DNA of 5,568 bases, taken from contig JACQIE010000051.1 of assembly GCA_016198645.1 (NCBI GenBank), forward strand, positions 1 to 5,568, read 5' to 3'. Position numbers and translations under genes: made by a program. Source of the DNA: Candidatus Aenigmatarchaeota archaeon. GTDB lineage: Archaea; Aenigmatarchaeota; Aenigmatarchaeia; GW2011-AR5. The notes under the pieces are model-generated. The model saw only the letters and a program-made list of their open reading frames with translations, did no database searches and was not told the origin of the DNA. Shown here one piece after another: positions 1 to 5,022 of this stretch; position 1 is the stretch's first letter, and every line of letters starts with the position of its first letter.

Positions 1-30
1 CCTCTAATCGAAAGCCGCCGAAGCAATTGG

Positions 31-46
31 ACGCACAGCTGTGCGT
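31..46. repeat. 16-bp perfect palindrome
   Basis: The sequence ACGCACAGCTGTGCGT is its own reverse complement, so it can form a hairpin on either strand or be a site for a dimeric protein. It lies in non-coding DNA 49 bp upstream of the larger inverted-repeat element. Nearby CCGCC (about 15-19) and GGCGG (about 64-68) could pair around it and make it the tip of a longer structure. Its role is unknown. It could belong to the 3' end of a feature that begins before the window. Confidence 0.5.
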
Positions 47-121
47 TACGGGAGAGAGACGAAGGCGGGTTAACGTACACTAACTAAACTGTAAACAAGT
101 ACAACAAAGACTTCCTGGAAA

Positions 122-141
122 GAGGAATCTTTTAATTCCTC
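122..141. repeat. Hairpin with 7-bp stem and 6-nt loop
   Basis: GAGGAAT (122-128) and ATTCCTC (135-141) pair perfectly around a 6-nt loop. The upstream TTCCT at 112-116 could instead pair with AGGAA at 123-127, so two mutually exclusive stems are possible. It lies inside the 80-257 inverted-repeat element and supports the idea that the element is structured. No function is assigned. Confidence 0.45.
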
Positions 142-210
142 GCAATAAAACCGAAACCAAGCCCCGTCAAAACTCACCGGCGAAGAGTCCTTTCCTTCTC
201 TTTACTAACG

Positions 211-230
211 CCCGCCACTTCAGTGGCGGG
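211..230. repeat. GC-rich hairpin resembling an IS200/IS605-type end hairpin
   Basis: CCCGCCAC (211-218) and GTGGCGGG (223-230) form a perfect 8-bp stem around TTCA; counting T219-A222 gives 9 bp with a 2-nt loop. The GC stem with an ACTTCAGT core resembles the subterminal hairpins of IS200/IS605-family elements and of their TnpB guide RNAs. There is no tnpA or tnpB nearby, so this could only be a relic or a non-autonomous derivative. Any GC-rich RNA hairpin would look similar. CCCGCC could alternatively pair with GGCGGG at 64-69. Confidence 0.5.
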
Positions 231-350
231 TAGTTTACTTGTTTACCGTTTAGTTAGGAATGTCATGCAAACCTGCCATTATCTTTCGTGTTCGGTTTCA
301 TTGTGCACACTCTAAAACACTTTCTTCACTTTCTCCGACCGCGCCATCGC

Positions 351-356
351 TTTAAA
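351..356 (+). promoter_or_regulatory. TATA box of the rpa-radA operon
   Basis: TTTAAA stands in AT-rich DNA (TTTAAACGTTTTTA) directly after a GC-rich stretch, centred 26-27 bp upstream of the rpa ATG. Archaeal transcription normally starts about 25 bp downstream of the TATA centre, which places the start at or next to the ATG. No Shine-Dalgarno sequence is visible before the ATG. I infer a leaderless transcript. The BRE upstream of the box is not obvious. Confidence 0.55.
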
Positions 357-379
357 CGTTTTTACAGGATAGTTCGTGC

Positions 380-1351
380 ATGACGTCGGAAATGGTGAAA
401 AAGATATCCGCCGAATCCGGGCTAAGCGAGGAGGAAATACAGCAGAAAGTCCAGGAAAAGCAGGAAGAGCTGTCCGGCCTTATATCAGAAGACGGCGCTG
501 TGTACATAGTCGCTAAAGAGTTGGGCATCCAGGTCATGCGGAAGAAAGAGCGCCTTTACATAAGCAGCATCGTTCCGGGGATGAAAAGCGTCGATATAGT
601 CGGGAAGGTAATGAGAATATTTCCCGTGAAAGAATTCTCAAGCGAAAAGGGGACTGGGAAAGTCGCTAACATCGTGCTCGGTGACAATACAGGCACGGTA
701 AGGATGAGCTTGTGGAACGACGAGCTGGAAGCGCTGTCCGAGATGAACGTCGGCGACGTGATACGCGTCAAAGGATTCTCCCGTGAAGGTTACGACGGAA
801 ACGCCGAGCTTCGCATCGGGCGCTACGGGCTGATGCAGAAGAGCACCGAGAAAATAGACGCAGTGCAGGAGCAGTCGCATAGCGTGGAGAGGACTTCGAT
901 AAAAGACTTGCGCGAAGGGTATGCGCGCGAGGTTCGCGCATGCATCGTGCAGATGTTCGAATCGAATATTTTTTATCCCGTATGTTCGCAGTGCAAAGCT
1001 CGCTTACGTGAAGAATCGGGCTTCAAATGCGAAGAGCACGGCGAAGTGGAGCCGGACCACGGTATCGTGCTTTCGTGCATCATAGACGACGGCACCGGCA
1101 GCATCCGCGCGGTCATGTTCAACGAGCAGGCGGAAGCGATACTGGGTATGTCAAAGAAAGAGGCGAAAAGGCTTTACGACATGAAGAGGGACATGAAAAA
1201 CGTTTATGCAAACGTGCAGATAGGTATGGACTATGTTTTTCGCGGGAAAGCCCGCCGCAACGCGCTTTTCGACAGGCTTGAGTTCGTCGTCAGCTCGGTG
1301 AGAAGCGTTGATGTGAAGGAAGAAGTGGAGAGGCTGTTGGTAAATGGTTGA
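380..1351 (+). CDS. rpa: Replication protein A-like ssDNA-binding protein (OB folds with zinc finger)
   Basis: This 323-residue protein looks like an archaeal RPA, which coats single-stranded DNA in replication, repair and recombination. Residues 1-55 are a helical, charged N-terminal segment typical of the family. Residues about 72-155 read as an OB fold, with [13 protein letters not shown] at its start and a strand carrying [13 protein letters not shown]. Residues about 180-305 read as a second OB fold containing a zinc finger: C202, C205, C217 and H220 (CSQC...CEEH), followed by [14 protein letters not shown]. The start is supported by a TATA box about 26 bp upstream and no SD, so the mRNA is probably leaderless. 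The stop overlaps the radA start by 8 nt, so the two are surely co-transcribed, fitting RPA's role in RadA filament assembly. It appears intact. The family call is strong; the exact RPA subtype (RPA41-like or other) is not determined. Confidence 0.88.
   Translation: MTSEMVKKISAESGLSEEEIQQKVQEKQEELSGLISEDGAVYIVAKELGIQVMRKKERLYISSIVPGMKSVDIVGKVMRIFPVKEFSSEKGTGKVANIVLGDNTGTVRMSLWNDELEALSEMNVGDVIRVKGFSREGYDGNAELRIGRYGLMQKSTEKIDAVQEQSHSVERTSIKDLREGYAREVRACIVQMFESNIFYPVCSQCKARLREESGFKCEEHGEVEPDHGIVLSCIIDDGTGSIRAVMFNEQAEAILGMSKKEAKRLYDMKRDMKNVYANVQIGMDYVFRGKARRNALFDRLEFVVSSVRSVDVKEEVERLLVNG
1327..1333 (+). promoter_or_regulatory. Shine-Dalgarno-like site for radA
   Basis: GGAGAGG lies inside the end of rpa, with 10 nt between it and the radA ATG at 1344. 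The spacing is slightly long, but the purine-rich match fits an archaeal anti-SD. Together with the 8-nt gene overlap it suggests that ribosomes finishing rpa re-initiate on radA. Confidence 0.4.
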
Positions 1352-3749
1352 AACAATAACGATAGAGGACCTGCCCGGCATCGGGCCGAAGGGCGCGCAG
1401 AAGCTGAAAGAAGCCGGATATCAGGACGTCATGAGCATAGCTGCCGCTTCGGCCGGCGAACTCATGACGGCGTGCGAGATAGGCGAAGCCACGGCAGAGA
1501 AGATAATCGAAGCGGCTCGTGACAAGCTTGACATGGGATTCAAGACCGGCGTGGAAATGCTTGAGCGCAGAAAGCAGGTCGGGAGAATAACCACAAGCTC
1601 TCCGTCGCTTGATGCGCTGCTCGGCGGCGGCATGGAGACGCAAGCTATAACAGAGGGCTTCGGCGCTTTCGGCTCCGGCAAATCGCAGCTTGGTTTTCAG
1701 ATGGCCGTCAACGTCCAGCTCCCGAAAGAGAAGGGCGGGCTGAACGGCACGTGCATATTTATCGACACCGAGAGCACTTTCCGCCCCGAAAGAATCGCGC
1801 AGATAGCGAAAGCTCACGGTCTTGACGAAACTAAGGTATTGAAAAACGTGTTCGTCGCGAAAGCTTACAATTCCGACCATCAAGTCGTTCTTGCCGACAA
1901 GGCGAAGGAAATAATAGAGGAGAAAAACGTGAAACTGTTAATCGTAGATTCCATGATGTCCCACTTCCGCGCAGATTATTCAGGGCGCGGGGAATTGGCG
2001 CCGCGCCAGCAGAAGCTGAACCGCCATCTTCACTCACTGCAGAAACTGGCAGACGCTTATAATCTCGCCGTTTACATGACGAACCAGGTGATGGCGCGGC
2101 CTGACGTTCTTTTCGGCGACCCGACCACCGCAGTCGGTGGGCACATACTGGGACACGCATGCCTTGCGGAGGATTCGCTCATTCAGCTAAGCAACGGAAA
2201 CATTGTGGAGATAGGGAGCATGGGAAACCAGAAAGTGGTTTCAGCGGATTTTTCCAGCATGGCAATGAAAGAGGCGTCGGCAGACGGCACGTTCGTGAAC
2301 CCCGATATCAGCGAAGTTTATAACATAAAGACGAACTTCCAGATAGATTGCTCGCCTCTCCACAGGTTTTTTGTGGCAGAAAACTTCGGAGTGAGGGAAG
2401 TCATGGCGAAAGACATGAAGGAAGGGGATTTCGTAGCCGTCGCGAAGAAAATAGACATAGAAGGCGAGATAAGGCCGTTGCCGTTTTTCCATGTGAAAAG
2501 AGTAGGGACGCTCACCAAAGAAACGGGCGGCGAAATAAAAAGCGCGCTTACGGGCGCCGGTATCACCAGAGAGGGCGCTTGCAGCGCCATAGGGATACGG
2601 CCCAGGCACTTCAGGAGGGTTTTGAACGGCGGATATCCTGCGTCAATGGAGGTGCTTGAGCGGTTGCAGAGTATGTCAGGAAATACAGTGCTGTACATAT
2701 CCCCGACAGTGACGCATAAGCACAGGGACATAGTAATGCCGGAACTTCTCACACCGGCGTTGTCCCAGATATTCGGGTATTTTCTGGGAGACGGCAATTT
2801 CGAGCTTTACGGGCTGCGGTTCCGCGACGCGCGGCAGGAGGTTCTTGAAGAATACAGGAAGCTGTTCAAGGAAACTTTCAATGTAGAATGCAGCATAACC
2901 AAAATGAGAACGAAGAACTGCTACAGTCTCTCCGTCAATTCAAGGGAAATTGCGGATATGTTCAGAATCATGCGGCTGACTATATTTGAAGAGGTTGCAA
3001 AATCTTCCAAAAATGTAGTGGGCGCGTTTATACGCGGCTTTGTTGATGCCGAAGGGCATATAAGCAGAGAAAGGCCTTTCATAACTGCCGTTCAGAAAAA
3101 TCCCTTGATATTGCGTTATATTCAGCAGATGCTTCTGAGGTTCGGCATACGTTCTACTATAAAGTTCAACAAGGGAAGGAAAAAAATAAGCATTCTGAGA
3201 ATCATTGACAGGGACGTGCGAGATTACCGTGAAATAGGTTTCACCGCAAGCGACAAGCAGGAGAAATTGCTGCGGCACGCCATGAAATACGAAGCCGTTT
3301 TTCCGAGAGAGCAGATGCCCGTGGCAAGGGCGGAACTCATAGGATTCCTGAAAGAATGCGCCGCCGCACCCGCTGTCAAAAAAAAAGCAGGGCGCAAATG
3401 GGTGAACAGAAGGGAACTGGAAGCCGCTTATGCAGCACTTTCTGCGCTCAATCTTGATGGAGACGCAGAGCGCAAAGCATCTTTCATTGGGCATTTGCTG
3501 GACGGCAGCATAGCATTTGAGAAGGTAAGGGAAATATCCGTGAGAAACAACAGCAGCGCCCTGTACGATTTCTCAGTTCCTGTAAGCGGCAACTATATCG
3601 CAAACGGTTTCATAGTTCATAATTCCACGTACCGCATGTATCTGCGCAAGGGCAAGCAGGGCAAGCGCGTAGCGCGGCTTATAGACTCTCCGAATCTGCC
3701 GGAAGGCGAAGCCGTTTTCTCCGTTACCGAAACGGGTATACGGGATTGA
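1344..3749 (+). CDS. radA: DNA repair and recombination protein RadA precursor, interrupted by an intein
   Basis: RadA is the archaeal RecA/Rad51 recombinase, which forms ATP-dependent filaments on ssDNA and drives strand exchange. The 801-residue precursor has an N-terminal helix-hairpin-helix domain (about 5-65, [16 protein letters not shown]), a linker, and the RecA ATPase core with Walker A GAFGSGKS (107-114) and Walker B LLIVDS (198-203). The L2 DNA-binding region follows in about 249-270. Residues 273-760 are an intein. The remaining exteins (1-272 and 761-801) total 313 residues, normal for archaeal RadA, and the C-terminal end [10 protein letters not shown]...GIRD matches the family. 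The start ATG overlaps the rpa stop by 8 nt and has a GGAGAGG upstream. One oddity is the oligomerisation motif, usually FxxA, which reads F66-K-T-G69. Function depends on protein splicing, since the insertion splits the conserved [12 protein letters not shown] block. Confidence 0.95.
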   Translation: MVETITIEDLPGIGPKGAQKLKEAGYQDVMSIAAASAGELMTACEIGEATAEKIIEAARDKLDMGFKTGVEMLERRKQVGRITTSSPSLDALLGGGMETQAITEGFGAFGSGKSQLGFQMAVNVQLPKEKGGLNGTCIFIDTESTFRPERIAQIAKAHGLDETKVLKNVFVAKAYNSDHQVVLADKAKEIIEEKNVKLLIVDSMMSHFRADYSGRGELAPRQQKLNRHLHSLQKLADAYNLAVYMTNQVMARPDVLFGDPTTAVGGHILGHACLAEDSLIQLSNGNIVEIGSMGNQKVVSADFSSMAMKEASADGTFVNPDISEVYNIKTNFQIDCSPLHRFFVAENFGVREVMAKDMKEGDFVAVAKKIDIEGEIRPLPFFHVKRVGTLTKETGGEIKSALTGAGITREGACSAIGIRPRHFRRVLNGGYPASMEVLERLQSMSGNTVLYISPTVTHKHRDIVMPELLTPALSQIFGYFLGDGNFELYGLRFRDARQEVLEEYRKLFKETFNVECSITKMRTKNCYSLSVNSREIADMFRIMRLTIFEEVAKSSKNVVGAFIRGFVDAEGHISRERPFITAVQKNPLILRYIQQMLLRFGIRSTIKFNKGRKKISILRIIDRDVRDYREIGFTASDKQEKLLRHAMKYEAVFPREQMPVARAELIGFLKECAAAPAVKKKAGRKWVNRRELEAAYAALSALNLDGDAERKASFIGHLLDGSIAFEKVREISVRNNSSALYDFSVPVSGNYIANGFIVHNSTYRMYLRKGKQGKRVARLIDSPNLPEGEAVFSVTETGIRD
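2160..3623 (+). mobile_element. RadA intein with LAGLIDADG (DOD) homing endonuclease, 488 residues
   Basis: The intein starts at C1 (precursor C273, [14 protein letters not shown], block A) and ends at H487-N488 (block G), with Ser as the +1 extein nucleophile, a complete class 1 splicing set. Block B is [11 protein letters not shown] with H68; the usual TxxH threonine is replaced by S65. Block F is SALYDFSV, with D470. The endonuclease has two DOD motifs, IFGYFLGDG (D211) and IRGFVDAEG (D296), each keeping its acidic residue, so it is probably active. Residues about 134-165 look like a small helix-turn-helix ([12 protein letters not shown]...FRRVLNGG), perhaps an extra DNA-recognition module. 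It sits at GHA/STYR, just after L2. Arginine codons are AGA/AGG in 25 of 39 cases against 3 of 15 in the exteins, suggesting foreign origin. A run of nine A (3378-3386) lies between the endonuclease and block F; the frame stays open. Confidence 0.95.
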
Positions 3750-3770
3750 ATGGAATTCGTAATAAATAAG

Positions 3771-3810
3771 AATGGCGATGCGAAGAAGGCATTACAGATT
3801 AAACGCCATT
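3771..3810 (+). promoter_or_regulatory. Stem-loop between radA and the next gene
   Basis: AATGGCG (3771-3777) pairs with CGCCATT (3804-3810), and inside this ATGC (3778-3781) can pair with GCAT (3789-3792) around GAAGAAG. The structure starts 21 nt after the radA stop, and its right arm touches the TATA box of the downstream gene. It may help end the rpa-radA mRNA, or serve at DNA level as an operator for the downstream promoter. No long T run follows it, so an intrinsic terminator is not clear. Confidence 0.35.
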
Positions 3811-3816
3811 AAATAA
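3809..3816 (+). promoter_or_regulatory. TATA box of the sigma-region-4-like gene
   Basis: TTAAATAA is centred 24-25 bp upstream of the ATG at 3837, in an AT-rich gap. Only a run of A precedes the ATG and there is no Shine-Dalgarno sequence, so a leaderless transcript is inferred. The box abuts the right arm of the 3771-3810 inverted repeat, so a protein bound there would compete with TBP/TFB. Confidence 0.5.
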
Positions 3817-3836
3817 CTTTCTATCATAGTGAAAAA

Positions 3837-4400
3837 ATGCCCGGCAGAAAACCAAAAAGAGTGGCATTGGACGAATTGCGCCATACTATTGGAGTTAACG
3901 TAAGAGCATCAGACTTAAGGAGAATACTTCGATATGCCCGTGAGAACAGTGCCATAAATGGGAGAGATTACATCGTTCTTGAAATGGCACTCGGTTTACC
4001 GATGACTAGGGAAGAAGCCGCCCGGAGATGGGGTGTTACAGCCTCAAGAGTTGGGGAAATAGAATACAGGGCTATTGATAAGATGACAAGGTATCTTCAT
4101 GGAACGTCGATAAACGCCGAGACAGACATATCTTACTTGCCATGGCGGGATAGTTATGGTGACGCAGGACTTACTGCTGCTGCAAGACTGTGTAAATTAT
4201 TGAATTCGCGCAACGAGCCGCTGAACGTCGGCGGCGTGCAGGAACTTTTCGCCGATGCGCGACAAAAGGGATATTTGCTGGAAGACGGCGACAGGGGTTA
4301 CGGCCCCAAATATCTTGGAATGACGTATGATGTTTTCAAAGACGCAGGATTCGTTTTGCCTGAAGTCGCATTGCGAAAAGAAAAAGCCGCGCGAAAGTAA
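3837..4400 (+). CDS. Putative DNA-binding protein with sigma-70 region-4-like helix-turn-helix
   Basis: I do not recognise this 187-residue protein as a whole. Residues 44-86 closely follow the sigma-70 region 4.2 pattern: DYIVLEMALGLPMTREEA, then WGVTASRVGEIEYRAIDKM, matching the canonical VL.rrfGl...T.eEig..fgVTreRvRqIE..AlrKl. It is probably a DNA-binding regulator. Archaea use TBP/TFB rather than sigma factors, and no region 2 is visible, so it should not be called a sigma factor. Residues 1-43 are basic and helical; residues 108-187 contain LTAAARLCKLL and a basic tail, with no family I can name. It has its own TATA box 24-25 bp upstream and converges on the histone gene. Arginine codons shift from AGA/AGG in 12 of 17 (residues 1-117) to 1 of 5 afterwards, so the gene may be chimeric, although the second count is small. 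Confidence 0.75.
   Translation: MPGRKPKRVALDELRHTIGVNVRASDLRRILRYARENSAINGRDYIVLEMALGLPMTREEAARRWGVTASRVGEIEYRAIDKMTRYLHGTSINAETDISYLPWRDSYGDAGLTAAARLCKLLNSRNEPLNVGGVQELFADARQKGYLLEDGDRGYGPKYLGMTYDVFKDAGFVLPEVALRKEKAARK
4375..4386 (-). terminator. Candidate oligo-T terminator for the histone gene
   Basis: Read on the minus strand this is CTTTTTCTTTTC, lying 22-33 nt beyond the histone stop and inside the 3' end of the convergent gene. Archaeal RNA polymerase commonly terminates on T-rich non-template tracts without a hairpin. If used, the histone mRNA would overlap the neighbouring mRNA by about 25 nt. Confidence 0.4.
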
Positions 4401-4402
4401 AT

Positions 4403-4446
4403 CGTTTTTACTCTCCGAGTTTCGCCGCCATCCGCACGTCTTTTTT
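4403..4446 (+). terminator. Candidate T-rich termination region for the sigma-region-4-like gene
   Basis: Two T tracts on the plus strand follow the stop at 4400: CGTTTTTA (4403-4410) and CTTTTTTC (4440-4447). Tracts of 5-6 T are typical archaeal termination signals. The second lies within the 3' end of the histone gene, so the two convergent transcripts probably overlap. There is no other terminator candidate in the 7-nt gap. Confidence 0.4.
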
Positions 4447-4614
4447 CATTACCGTTGTTCTTCCGGCGTGCTTTGCAAGGTTCCACGATTCTTCGGCAAG
4501 CTTCGTTGCGCGCGCTTCCATGAGTTCCGCCAATTTTATTGCGCCGCTGTCCGAAACGCGCTTCGCGCCGGCGCGGAAAAGAAGGCGCCTTATAGGCTGG
4601 AGCGTCAGTTCCAT
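4408..4614 (-). CDS. Archaeal histone, 68 residues (HMf type)
   Basis: This is a single histone fold without tails. It dimerises and wraps DNA into archaeal nucleosome-like fibres. The protein begins MELTLQPIRR and aligns without gaps to the HMfB type: R10, G16 (in AGA) and R19 in the KRVSD loop are kept, as are R52 and D59, which form the fold-stabilising salt bridge. The second loop reads AGRTTV, with Thr at position 53 where HMfB has Lys. A longer frame reaches 4701, but I chose the ATG at 4612-4614 because it gives the family's usual length and starting motif, and because a TATA box lies 25 bp before it. No SD is present, so the mRNA is probably leaderless. It converges with the upstream-strand gene with 7 nt between the stops and is divergent from the winged-helix operon. 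Confidence 0.93.
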   Translation of the reverse strand: MELTLQPIRRLLFRAGAKRVSDSGAIKLAELMEARATKLAEESWNLAKHAGRTTVMKKDVRMAAKLGE

Positions 4615-4635
4615 GCGCAATTCTTGGTGCGGAGG

Positions 4636-4643
4636 GATAAAAA
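4636..4643 (-). promoter_or_regulatory. TATA box of the histone gene
   Basis: On the minus strand this reads TTTTTATC, centred about 25 bp upstream of the histone ATG at 4614. Its position decides between the short start and the 29-residue longer reading frame, because a longer protein would have to start upstream of its own promoter. A leaderless transcript is inferred. Confidence 0.5.
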
Positions 4644-4688
4644 GCCTTCTCGCGTCATAGATATAGATTATTTGTAATATACTACGCG

Positions 4689-4702
4689 GATGATATGTCA
4701 TC
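4689..4702. promoter_or_regulatory. Candidate operator palindrome in front of the winged-helix gene
   Basis: GATGA-TATG-TCATC is a perfect 5-bp inverted repeat with a 4-nt centre, placed directly against the TATA box at 4703-4710, in the BRE position. Winged-helix regulators usually bind as dimers to such sites and often control their own promoter, so autoregulation is a reasonable guess. A second weaker repeat, CGCGT (4651-4655) with ACGCG (4684-4688), spans the AT-rich middle of this divergent region and might affect the histone gene as well. Short palindromes also arise by chance. Confidence 0.3.
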
Positions 4703-4710
4703 TATTTAAG
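4703..4710 (+). promoter_or_regulatory. TATA box of the winged-helix/yidD operon
   Basis: TATTTAAG is centred about 25-26 bp upstream of the ATG at 4732, and no Shine-Dalgarno sequence precedes that ATG. A leaderless transcript is inferred. This promoter is divergent from the histone promoter, with the two TATA boxes about 60 bp apart. Confidence 0.55.
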
Positions 4711-4731
4711 CAGGGATTCGCATAATTCGAA

Positions 4732-5022
4732 ATGATGACTAAAGAGCTGGAGTATCTTTTCCTGCGGAAGAAGCCCGTGAAGCTCCTGATAAGCGTGAAG
4801 ATGGGCGACGCGAAGTACGTTTCCGTGCTGGCAAAGGAAACAGACTGCACGTATTCTCACACCGTAAAGCTATTGGAGATGTTCAAGGAAATGGGGCTTG
4901 TCGATTTCGACAAGTCCGGCAGGACGAAGTACGTGAAGCTCACGAAAGACGGCGAAGAGCTGGCAGAGCGCTTCGAGGAAGTTCTGCGCAAATTTTCAAA
5001 GTTGAGGAGCAAGAGCAAATGA
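4732..5022 (+). CDS. Small winged-helix transcriptional regulator (MarR/ArsR-like)
   Basis: This 96-residue protein is a single winged helix-turn-helix domain. Residues 15-35 (PVKLLISVKMGDAKYVSVLAK) form helix 1 and helix 2. Residues 39-54 (CTYSHTVKLLEMFKEM) are the recognition helix. GLVDFDKSGRTKYVKLTKDG (55-74) is the beta wing, with the LT.DG end typical of archaeal winged-helix regulators. The C-terminal helix (75-96) is highly charged and may dimerise. It is expected to act in the cytoplasm as a DNA-binding dimer; its ligand and targets are unknown. The first of two adjacent ATGs (4732, 4735) was chosen, and the TATA position fits either. It overlaps yidD as ATGA and leads an operon of membrane genes, so it may regulate them. 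A palindrome beside its promoter may be its own operator. Confidence 0.8.
   Translation: MMTKELEYLFLRKKPVKLLISVKMGDAKYVSVLAKETDCTYSHTVKLLEMFKEMGLVDFDKSGRTKYVKLTKDGEELAERFEEVLRKFSKLRSKSK
5004..5009 (+). promoter_or_regulatory. Shine-Dalgarno sequence for yidD
   Basis: GAGGAG lies within the end of the winged-helix gene, 9 nt before the yidD ATG at 5019. This spacing and match are good, and they support the ATGA-overlapping start as the real one. It contrasts with the SD-less first gene of the operon. Confidence 0.6.

Larger units (their letters stand above)
80..257. repeat. 178-bp element closed by 22-bp inverted arms (possible structured ncRNA or MITE-like element)
   Basis: The left arm (80-101, beginning CTAACTAAAC) is the reverse complement of the right arm (236-257, ending GTTTAGTTAG) at 21 of 22 positions. 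The 134-bp interior has no convincing reading frame but contains two strong hairpins, at 122-141 and 211-230. Such a design suits either a structured RNA with a long closing stem or a non-autonomous mobile element. I see no clear target-site duplication outside the arms and no transposase gene. I do not recognise tRNA, 5S rRNA, SRP RNA or RNase P RNA signatures on either strand. The strand is undetermined. Confidence 0.6.

Noticed and set aside
110..128. Origin recognition box (ORB-like)
   Set aside because: CTTCCTGGAAAG resembles half of an ORB dyad and lies near replication genes, but there is one copy only, no G-rich tail and no cdc6/orc1 gene in the window.
1..350. RNase P RNA, SRP RNA, tRNA or 5S rRNA in the non-coding stretch
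   Set aside because: I looked on both strands for the GGAAAGUCC and ACAGAAA signatures, the SRP GGAA/AGCA loop and a TTCGA T-arm. Only partial look-alikes occur, such as GGAAAGGAC on the minus strand.
1027..1281. Arginine-rich reading frame inside rpa
   Set aside because: It is a frame-shifted shadow of the conserved rpa coding sequence, with composition typical of an out-of-frame GC-rich gene.
3378..3386. Frameshift at the nine-A run in the intein
   Set aside because: The frame stays open through the run and continues into intact blocks F and G, so there is no sign of a real frameshift, although slippage is possible.
2241..3494. Minus-strand open frames opposite the intein
   Set aside because: They mirror the codon pattern of the intein, carry no recognisable domains and have no promoter or SD that stands out.
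3837..4400. A true sigma factor
   Set aside because: Only a region-4-like helix-turn-helix is visible. Region 2, needed for -10 recognition and core binding, is missing, and the promoters here are of TATA type.
4615..4701. 29-residue N-terminal extension of the histone
   Set aside because: The longer frame would place the start upstream of the TATA box, and its residues do not resemble any histone tail. The start at 4614 gives the standard 68-residue protein beginning MEL.
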